From Maniola hyperantus (taxonomy: Eukaryota; Arthropoda; Insecta; Lepidoptera; Nymphalidae), in assembly GCF_902806685.2 (NCBI RefSeq), contig NC_048554.1, forward strand, positions 7,440,001-7,504,000: 64,000 bases of DNA, given 5' to 3'. Each line of letters starts with the position of its first letter. Position 1 is the stretch's first letter. The translations under genes were made by a program, and so were the position numbers. This document shows, one piece after another, positions 53,334 through 61,091 of this stretch. Below the pieces are notes generated by a model that was not told the origin of the DNA, did not search any database, and saw only the letters and a list, made by a program, of their open reading frames with translations.

Positions 53334-55623
53334 CTAAAAATTAATTACTTAGGTGTACCTACTTATATAATATACAGAAATTTAATTAATTAAATCAATA
53401 ATAATACTATGCGGATGGTTTAGTTAGTTTAGTAGCGACAACGCGTTTAAATACCTGCCTATTAGCAGTCGATAGCGATACTCGATATACCTTTTCTACG
53501 AACTCGCCTGTACAATACGCGGTCGAAAGTAATATACATCGGCACATCGGCCTTTAGAATGATATTTCAGCTTTGTAGTGCGTATTCTCTGTCACTCATA
53601 CCTAAATGACGTTTTATCGGTCTCAACGACTGAGACAATGCTCTACAAATCTGCTTTAATACCTTCAACTGATATAATTCAGGAGCGACGCTAAACAAAC
53701 TGTCAACAAAATCTTCATAGAACACATTTCCATCTCCACGAACATTGGCATCACGTAACATTTCTCTAGTCTCCTCATCAGTGAACACATCTCCGTAGCT
53801 TGTGACAATGACTTTGATTTCATCAATTTCCAAAAAGTTGCGCTTTTCAGTATCAAACACCTGTTTTGTATTAAATTGATTAACTTCAAACCAACTTATT
53901 CGTGAAGTTTTTATCAATCCATAAAAATTGTAGGTTTGAATGTAGGGTCTACATTCAAACCTACAATTTTTATATAACTTATATTTTTATATAACTTGTA
54001 TTATACAACTTTTATGAATCTCCGGAACTAATGATCCGATTCTGAAAATTCTTTCACCGATATAGATTATCCCCGAGTGCTATCAGTACCCATTATTATA
54101 AATGCGAAAGTGTGTTTGTTTGTTGGTTTATTGATTTGTTGGTTTGTCTGTCAATCACGTCGCAACGGTGCAACGGATTGACGTGATTTTTTGCATGGGT
54201 ATAGATAAAGACCGTCGTCCTGCGTCTTGTAAATTGACACAGGCAACTTTTATCGAGTAGAGTTCCCATAATATGATTTTTTTAAACCTAAATCCACGCT
54301 GATGAAGTCGCGGGCATCATCTAGTTTAAAATAAGAGAAAATATATTTTACTAACCCTGAAAGCTAATTTTAATTCATGTATCAAATCTGGCTCTATAAC
54401 CCATTTATGTAACACGTAAATAAATTGATCTTTTGTTAGCATTCTTATCGTTTCTGCCCTTAAGTTTTCTACTTCAATCATAATTTCTGCATAGCTTGGG
54501 TAATGAAAACATCTTTTATGAAACCTTCAAAAGATATTATTATTTTGTTATTTAGTATAGAAAATTAGCTTATTTGAAGACAATATACTTATACTTATTT
54601 ACCTAATATACCTACCTACTATATGCACCTACAGGCTACATACACGTCATAGAATCCAGATAATGTCGCAAAGTTTCTCTGTCAGCTAAAAAAAATTACG
54701 CAAATCTCGGAGATTTCAGTGTACATAGGTAGAAAAACACATCTCCTTTATTAAAGCCGGTTATAAAAGTAGCCTATGTTACTAATTGGTTAATCCTATA
54801 CTATACTTGTCTGTGAAAGTCCCGTCAAAATAGATTCAGCTGTTCCGAAGATCAGCTCGTTCTAACAGACAGACAATTTTTTTAAAACGTGTGTTTTAGT
54901 TATAGTAGAGTTCAAATAACCATAATTTACCTAAGCTTAATTTGACGTACCTATAGATTTTTGACTATTTGATCGCCGGGTCATTTAACCTACCGTGCAT
55001 TCCCATTATTAGGTTATATTATAGCCAGGTACCCGCACCAGAAAGCGCTGTTAGAATTTTCGAAGATCCTATACGTACTAAATGGACAGAAGATAGACTA
55101 CTCACGGTATAAAATTATTCAAAATTTATAAAATAAACATTCAATTCAAATCTAAACAGATAGACCTAACTACCTAATAGGAAGTCGTAAGAAATTATAG
55201 GAGCAAAATACCGTGAATTTGCGTAAGGGTGAAATCTTTCAAGAGGCCTATGCCCAGCTGTGGAAGTGTGACAGACAACGACGACTACGACATTTTGAGC
55301 CAAGATTGCTGGTTCACAATGTTTATTTCAAGGAGTAGACTTGTGACACTAAAGATTGTTAGATTTGTTTCTTATAAACAGATTAATTACCAAGCTAACT
55401 ATAGTGATAAATTACTATAATTATATTTCATACTCTACTTTTTTAGTTCCAAAAAATCTTTCAAATTTTCAATTGTAATTACGTTTATCGGTACGCTGTC
55501 GCTTAAAACAAGTAAAGGCTTCGATTTATTGTCAAACCACTCGACTATATCAGCTAAATCTTCTTCCGTAAAACGTGGTGCTACATTTGCTAGAGGATTA
55601 AAAACGTCGAATACAGACATCAT
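53190..55623 (-). CDS. EF-hand protein, EFCAB2/DRC8-like, four exons
   Basis: Exons in gene order are 55439-55623, 54356-54524, 53663-53860 and 53190-53333. The phases join perfectly to give 231 aa. The core LKLAFRVFDTEKRNFLEIDE then VFTDEETREMLRDA and GNVFYEDFVDSLF follows the C-terminal EF-hand pair of EFCAB2 (dynein regulatory complex subunit 8), a ciliary/flagellar protein. The first EF-hand pair (residues about 15-100) is strongly diverged. Loop residues are mostly non-canonical (an R and an F at liganding positions), so calcium binding is doubtful. The tail is Pro/Glu-rich and ends KKKGNKK. Two ATGs stand in tandem at 55618-55623. If the DRC8 assignment is right, it acts in sperm or sensory-cilium axonemes. 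A plain calmodulin-like protein is the alternative. Confidence 0.75.
53510..53656. mobile_element. Truncated MITE M2 abutting EF-hand exon 3
   Basis: M2 sequence from 'gtacaatacgcggtcgaaag' to 'acaatgctctacaaatctgc'. The distal 45 or so bases of one arm, present in the full copies, are missing. Similarity stops about 7 bases from the splice donor of exon 3. Confidence 0.7.
53663..53860 (-). CDS. EF-hand gene exon 3
   Basis: VFDTEKRNFLEIDEIKVIVT through FSVAPELYQLK, holding both conserved EF helices. Acceptor 'aatacaaaacag', donor GTATTA. Confidence 0.85.
53921..53973. repeat. Perfect 25-bp hairpin, 3-nt loop
   Basis: 53921-53945 is the exact reverse complement of 53949-53973; the loop is 'ggt'. 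It lies in intron 2 of the EF-hand gene, about 60 bases from exon 3. Confidence 0.95.
54083..54324 (+). mobile_element. Helitron-A-like element in EF-hand gene intron 2
   Basis: From 'cattattataaatgcgaaag' to 'gaagtcgcgggcatcatctag' before T. It includes 'caatcacgtcgcaacggtgc' and ends 32 bases from exon 2. Confidence 0.7.
54356..54524 (-). CDS. EF-hand gene exon 2
   Basis: FHKRCFHYPSYAEIMIEVEN then MLTKDQFIYVLHKWVIEPDL and LKLAFR. The acceptor is 'cttttgaag' and the donor is GTTAGT. Its first base completes the last codon of exon 1, which supports the join. Confidence 0.75.
54525..55438. other. EF-hand gene intron 1
   Basis: AT-rich, with no additional exon supported. Small degraded repeat words only. 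Confidence 0.35.
55439..55623 (-). CDS. EF-hand gene exon 1 with start codon
   Basis: MMSVFDVFNPLANVAPRFTE through ENLKDFLELK, donor GTAGAG. Reading past the donor gives an immediate TAG, consistent with splicing here. Confidence 0.75.
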
Positions 55624-56229
55624 TAAAATTTTGAAAAGAAACGGATTAAAAAAATATTAACGTTCATTTACGTAGTTCATTTAGAATTTTTTTACTATAA
55701 CTAGAGTCATAGACTATTTACGTCACATCCGCCAATCCTTTTTTTTAAACTGGTTTTACGGCTCTGGGTTCATCTACCAATCCGCTTGCGTAGTGTTGCC
55801 ATCACAAAGTATAAGTGGAGGTTTTACTTCTATTAATGATGGGTCCTAAAGTCAGGGTATTTAGTTTTTTTTATTAAGTATTTTAGCACGTTTTTTGTTC
55901 AACTAATTTAGGAAGTTTTTATTCCTACAGGAACTAGGGTAAAACCAAAATCATAAGTAGAAACACTGGGGAACGTAACTTGGGCTCAGGACTCAGGTCG
56001 TGGGTCTCTAGTAGTGAGGTCTCTACTGGGTAGGTACTCTTTGACACTGGATCTGGGTCTGAGGGTCTGACCATAGAGTAGGATGTGGTCTGACTCTGGG
56101 TGAAAAGCTGAAATGGAAAAATAAAACATGGCTGGCTTGGTTCGTTGGCTGTCTAACTTTCGGTAGCATTCCCCATATAAATTAGGTTATTTATTTGTGT
56201 TAAATGACTGATCAATTGTTACAGTTTGT
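55624..56229. promoter_or_regulatory. Divergent promoter region, EF-hand gene and Wdr33
   Basis: The two genes point away from each other, with about 600 bases between start codon and presumed Wdr33 leader. No TATA box is obvious. A run of ctgggt/ctctagt-rich words at 55970-56100 is locally repetitive. Confidence 0.4.
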
Positions 56230-56309
56230 GAGATAAATACGTCTTATTTGAATGTGTCGAACGAAATCAACTCCATATACAATGTTACAACGTGTTCTTT
56301 GAAAACAAG
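56230..56309 (+). other. Wdr33: Probable Wdr33 5' untranslated exon
   Basis: A strong donor (AAG then GTAAGA) at 56309/56310 and a T-rich acceptor ending AG at 56401 define a 92-base intron just before the start codon. The 5' boundary of the exon is not determined. Confidence 0.5.
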
Positions 56310-56418
56310 GTAAGAAACATTGATGCTTACTTTATTGTTGGGATCATCATACGCTCTTACTTTAAAATACAACACTGTAATAAAAATGTTTTTCTAATTA
56401 GGTGTCGAAGTCATAAAC

Positions 56419-59031
56419 ATGGATTTTGGAAACCCACCTCCGAATATGGGTATGCCTCCACCCGGCATGGGTGGTCCCATGGGTCCACCAAGCCGTAACA
56501 TTCGCCATAATTTTAGACCTTTCAACTATCAAATGCGATTTCCACCCCAGGGTCCTCTGAATATGACTCAAGACGACTTCGATGGTAAACGTTTACGTAA
56601 ATCTGTTATGCGTAAAACCGTAGACTATAATTCTTCAATTATAAAAGCTTTAGAATGTCGTGTTTGGCAGCGAGACTGGCGTGACAGATACGCTTTACAG
56701 CCGGACGCCATGTACACCCCTGACTTATTACCACCACCTTCATATCCAGATAACCCTATAAATGCTGTTACTACTCGTTTTGTTAAGACTGCTACTAATA
56801 AGATGAGATGCCCTATTTTTGCTGTTGCCTGGACACCGGAAGGCCGCAGGTTAATAACTGGAGCTTCATCTGGAGAGTTCACTTTATGGAATGGATTAAC
56901 TTTTAATTTTGAAACTATTCTTCAAGCTCACGACTCGCCTGTGCGATCGATGGTATGGTCTCACGGCGAAGGTTGGATGGTGACAGGAGATCATTCTGGC
57001 TTCATTAAGTATTGGCAAAGTAACATGAATAATGTTAAGATGTATCAAGCTCACAAGGAAGCGGTGAGGGGTATTAGTTTTAGTCCCAGCGATTCAAAGA
57101 TCGTTACTTGCTCAGATGATGGAACTCTACGGATATTTGACTTTTATAGATGTCAAGAAGAGAGAATTTTGAGAGGGCATGGTGCTGATGTGAAATGTGT
57201 GCAGTGGCACCCGACAAAAGCTCTCATTGTATCTGGGAGTAAGGATAACCAGCAGCCAATAAAGTTATGGGATCCCAAGTCGGGAACAGCATTATCTACT
57301 TTACATGCACACAAATCTACTGTTATGGATTTGAAATGGAATGAAAATGGCAATTGGCTAATAACTGCATCCCGTGATCATTTATTAAAGCTTTTTGATA
57401 TACGTAAGCTTGGTAGTGAACTTCAGATATTTAGAGGTCACAAAAAAGAGGCTTCGAGTGTAGTGTGGCATCCAACTCATGAGGGCTTGTTCTGCTCTGG
57501 TGGTTCTGATGGAACAATCTTGTTTTGGAATGTTGGCACCGATAAAGAAGTAGGTTGTATAGAAGGTGCTCATGAATCTATAGTTTGGACAATGGCTTGG
57601 CACCCTCTGGGCCATATACTATGTTCTGGATCTAATGATCACACTTCTAAGTTTTGGACCCGTAATCGTCCAGGTGATCAGATGAGAGACAAGTACAATC
57701 TTAACACATTGCCTCCGGGTGTTCAAGAGGACAATGAGTTAGAGGAGCCAGCTGCTATTCCTGGTATGGGTCCAGAGGACAAAGTTGAAATTTTCTCTAC
57801 CGATACTGACAAAGCAATTCCTGGCTTAGATTTAGATACCACATTTCTGCCAATGGACTTTGAAAAGAAAGTTAAGAAAGTACCTTATAGTAAGCCTATA
57901 CCGAGAAACTTCCAGGTTCAGTGGAATCATGGTCCATCTATGGATGATTCAGCAACAGAAGCATTGACACAAGCCCTTGTGGAGTCTGTTCCGGGTGCAG
58001 TTCCACTACAACAGATTTGCCCTACAGCTATCTTCATTTATGGGAAGCTTATTTCTGTAGAGCCTGGATCAAAACTTGAAAAAGCTATATCTGAAGGTCC
58101 AATAGCATTGAGAAGATATATAGCAACTGGTGAGATAGAGGAATTAGATGACATGATGCCTCACTTAGAACAGGATGCTGACGATGACAGTTTCCTGCAA
58201 CCATTTGAGTATCCTACTCACGAAAATAATGACAATGACAATAGTGCACTTGAGGATGATGATGTTGACAAAAATGATTACGAAAAAGAAGATTATTATA
58301 ACAATGACATGGATATGAGTGAGCCAAATCAAGATGATTATAATAGTTATGATAATGGACCACCAGACATGAACAACATGATGCCTATGGGAAGTATGCC
58401 TCCGATGGGTTTCATGGGACCTCCAATGAACATGGGTCCACCGATGGGCCCCCCCATGCATGGCATGCATATGCCTCCTCAACACATGCCACCTGGTATG
58501 CCACCAGGCAATATGCCTCCAATGGGTAATATGCCACCAATAGGTGCTATGCCTCCTATAAACAATAATATGAACACAAGACCTGTCTTCCCTGATAATG
58601 GATTTACCAAAGGACATTACGAAAGTGGTTACGACGGTAACCAGTCATACTCTCAAGAAAATGATGAATATAATGAAGAGGAATCATTTGATCGGAGCTT
58701 TAATGAAGAGGAAAATAATTTCAATGAAGAGGACAATGATGAGGGGGAAAATTATGGACGAAATCAAAGATGGGGTGGTGGTTACAGAGGCAGGGGTCAA
58801 GACAGAGGGCAAAATAGAGGTAGAGGTCAAGATCGGGGTAGAGGCCAGGACCGAGGTAGAGGCAGAGGCCAGGACCGAAGCAGGGGCCAGGACCGAGGTA
58901 GAGGACGAGGGATGAATGGCTTTGGTGGGCGCAATATGCGTAGAGGTGGCAACCAACGTGGTTCGTCTTGGAATCGACGTGGCAGTGGTGCCAATCGAAT
59001 GTTCAGAAGAGGCAGTAAACAAACTAATTAG
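56419..59031 (+). CDS. Wdr33: pre-mRNA 3'-end processing factor WDR33, single coding exon, 870 aa
   Basis: Subunit of the mammalian-type CPSF complex; with CPSF30 it binds the AAUAAA signal, enabling cleavage and polyadenylation in the nucleus. It starts with a Gly/Pro/Met-rich leader, followed by the invariant family block (KRLRKSVMRKTVDYNSSIIK) at residues about 54-75. Seven WD40 repeats follow (about 120-420), with clear GH...WD-type ends such as LFDIRK, IKLWDP and ILFWNV. A linker, an acidic stretch (about 570-650), an MPPMG-type Met/Pro/Gly tract and an Arg/Gly/Asp-rich tail (RGRGQDRGRGQDRG) complete it. Vertebrate WDR33 is longer (about 1336 aa) because of its collagen-like tail; insect forms are shorter. 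The coding part is intronless here. The start ATG is 18 bases after a splice acceptor. Identity is secure. Confidence 0.96.
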   Translation: MDFGNPPPNMGMPPPGMGGPMGPPSRNIRHNFRPFNYQMRFPPQGPLNMTQDDFDGKRLRKSVMRKTVDYNSSIIKALECRVWQRDWRDRYALQPDAMYTPDLLPPPSYPDNPINAVTTRFVKTATNKMRCPIFAVAWTPEGRRLITGASSGEFTLWNGLTFNFETILQAHDSPVRSMVWSHGEGWMVTGDHSGFIKYWQSNMNNVKMYQAHKEAVRGISFSPSDSKIVTCSDDGTLRIFDFYRCQEERILRGHGADVKCVQWHPTKALIVSGSKDNQQPIKLWDPKSGTALSTLHAHKSTVMDLKWNENGNWLITASRDHLLKLFDIRKLGSELQIFRGHKKEASSVVWHPTHEGLFCSGGSDGTILFWNVGTDKEVGCIEGAHESIVWTMAWHPLGHILCSGSNDHTSKFWTRNRPGDQMRDKYNLNTLPPGVQEDNELEEPAAIPGMGPEDKVEIFSTDTDKAIPGLDLDTTFLPMDFEKKVKKVPYSKPIPRNFQVQWNHGPSMDDSATEALTQALVESVPGAVPLQQICPTAIFIYGKLISVEPGSKLEKAISEGPIALRRYIATGEIEELDDMMPHLEQDADDDSFLQPFEYPTHENNDNDNSALEDDDVDKNDYEKEDYYNNDMDMSEPNQDDYNSYDNGPPDMNNMMPMGSMPPMGFMGPPMNMGPPMGPPMHGMHMPPQHMPPGMPPGNMPPMGNMPPIGAMPPINNNMNTRPVFPDNGFTKGHYESGYDGNQSYSQENDEYNEEESFDRSFNEEENNFNEEDNDEGENYGRNQRWGGGYRGRGQDRGQNRGRGQDRGRGQDRGRGRGQDRSRGQDRGRGRGMNGFGGRNMRRGGNQRGSSWNRRGSGANRMFRRGSKQTN
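58365..58580 (+). repeat. Met/Pro/Gly-coding minisatellite within Wdr33
   Basis: Repeated 'atgcctcc' and 'atgggtcc'-like codons encode PPMGFMGPPMNMGPPMGPPM and similar. It corresponds to the collagen-like low-complexity region of the vertebrate protein. Confidence 0.7.
58780..58915 (+). repeat. Arg-Gly-Gln-Asp coding repeat within Wdr33
   Basis: Tandem 'ggtcaagacagagg'-type units encode RGQDRG repeats, an RGG-like RNA-binding tail. Alternative-frame ORFs across it are artefacts. Confidence 0.75.
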
Positions 59032-59206
59032 AAAATGGTAGGATTAAGTCTTTAAATGCATGCTTCAAAGACAATGACTAATGAATGAAAAATGAGTGTT
59101 AAGTGCTGCAAGATAAGTGATGATGAGTAATAAGAAGTAAGATGAATATAAGGAGGTTGTAAATAATTTTCGATTACATCTTGTATTTAATTTTAAAAGA
59201 TAAAAC

Positions 59207-59213
59207 AATAAAT
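59207..59213 (+). terminator. Wdr33 polyadenylation signal
   Basis: 'acaataaatt' about 175 bases after the stop is the first AATAAA. An A-run follows at 59229. Confidence 0.55.
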
Positions 59214-59254
59214 TTATATTAAGTTGTAAAAAAAAAATAAGTTGTTTCCTACAG

Positions 59255-59510
59255 GTGCCCCTTCATTTAGCTGTGGATACAGGTGAGTCGATTAGTTCTA
59301 ATCATATAATTTTACCTTTTGAGCAAATTCAAACATTGTGTTTCTTGTAATATCAGGTAATATTTGCATAAAAACGAAGATAAAGGCTCAACAGCAAGAT
59401 GTGGTGTTAGCAGTTTCGTCAGAAGATGCTCTTGAGTCCCGGTCATCACTCTGCAGCATCCTTATAGTAAGATCCTGGTATTTTTTGATTTTGTAAATAA
59501 AGATTTTTTT
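59255..59510 (+). other. Possible spliced exons downstream of Wdr33
   Basis: A 28-base segment (about 59255-59282) sits between an acceptor ('tttcctacag') and a strong donor (CAG then GTGAGT). A second acceptor ('gtaatatcag', about 59357) follows. Joined, they read VPLHLAVDTGNICIKTKIKA and on for about 35 more codons to a stop near 59496, followed by AATAAA. No in-frame donor in Wdr33 was found, so they may belong to a 3' UTR isoform, an unknown transcript, or chance. Confidence 0.25.
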
Positions 59511-60430
59511 TTAAATAAAGAATAACCCTTTCCTCTATTTATAAAAAAAAACTTTTGTTTATGTGGGGCTAAATGAAATGTTGGCAAATAAAATACAAAA
59601 ATATAAAGTTAAATAAATCCAAGGTACGTCCCTTCGTCCACCCTATATGAGTCAGTACAATAGATTAACATGAACTTTTCCAGCAAACAAAGTAGCATGC
59701 TATTCAATTCAATTTTGTTTTTATGGCACGCAGCTGTTATAAATGGATACAATGCCAGTGACGCGTGTAATGGAAGACTATAGAGAATGGTTGGTGATAG
59801 CTGGGAATTAGAGTAGTGACAAAAGTGATGAATAAAATTGTAGTTTTGATACACTTGTAAATGGTATTAGTTATTATATGATTTAAGCCTTTACAGCAAC
59901 TTTAAATTGAGTAAAATTTAATGCATTGAATTGATGAATTTAGTACCTAGAACATAGTACCTAATTTATAATATTCTAAATATGTTCCTTCCAACATAGT
60001 TTTTAGAATACAATAGGACATTTAGGAGCGTAAAATGCTCATCATCAGCAAAGATAATATATTCCAAGACATTGTCAATTTTTCCATATGAATTTTGTTT
60101 AAGGTTTTTCTTTGTTCTATATCAGGATTCAGGAATCTGTTGTACTGATTTTTCCTACTGTACCTGCCCCCTCCGTACTTGGATTAATAAAAAAAAAAGC
60201 AAAGATGGTTTGTTAAGAAAGATGTTCTAAAGTTAAAATAAGAATAAAATAGAATAACTTTGTAGAAAAATAAATTTATGAAGTATTTGAGGGTTTCATT
60301 TGCTACCCTTTACCTGCATAAATAAAGAGAAATTGAGAAATAAAATGTAGTTTCAATTTTTTATTTAAGCATTTTTTATTCCCTTAGAAAATGCTTGAAT
60401 TAGTAGTCAAAACCGTTTCTTTTGTTACAG
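59511..60430. other. Region upstream of smoothened first coding exon
   Basis: AT-rich. It ends in a clear acceptor ('tttcttttgttacag') directly before the smoothened ATG, so at least one untranslated 5' exon must lie farther upstream. Confidence 0.5.
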
Positions 60431-61091
60431 ATGTACCTGGAAAGATGGATGTATGGGCTGATTACAATATCTCTATGCGGGGCGAGTCAGTATGATAATG
60501 GCGCAGACAAGAACTCGCTTACTAGTGTTGCGAGTGAAAATACAACAATACGGCTCGAGGTCATCGATGGAACACCTAATTATAGGCTGATAAAGATGGA
60601 GAAAAGCACACAGTGGTTTCCAGAGCGAGAGATAAAGCTAGATAGCTGCGTGAGAAGAGCAAAGTGCGAGCCCCTCAATAAGACAACGTGCCTAGGGGCA
60701 AAATTACCCTACAACAGAACAAGTGTTCACCTTACATTCTATGATAGCCAGTACCAAATACAAAGCCAGTTAGAACTGTACAGGGAATTAATCAATGTGC
60801 CAAAATGTTGGGCAGTGGTGCAGCCTTTACTTTGCGCCACTTTTATGCCAAACTGCGAACAAGTACTCGGTCAGGACATGGTGTATTTGCCTTCCTACGA
60901 AATGTGCAAGATCACAATGGAACCATGTGCCATATTGTATAACACGTCATACTTTCCAAATTTTTTGAAATGTAACGCCACTCTATTTCCGCCGAAGTGC
61001 GAAAACGTAGCAAGAGAAATGAAATTTAACACAACTGGGAAGTGTTTACCGCCTCTAATTCATGCAGACAAGGCCCCTCATTTTTATGAAG
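60431..61091 (+). CDS. smo: smo coding exon 1
   Basis: Signal peptide and the whole cysteine-rich domain, to APHFYE. Donor GTACAG; phase 1 into the next exon. Confidence 0.94.

Noticed and set aside
58165..59022. Minus-strand ORFs of 112 and 150 codons
   Set aside because: Shadows of the low-complexity Wdr33 coding sequence, with compositions such as His/Trp/Ile runs expected from complementing the repeats.
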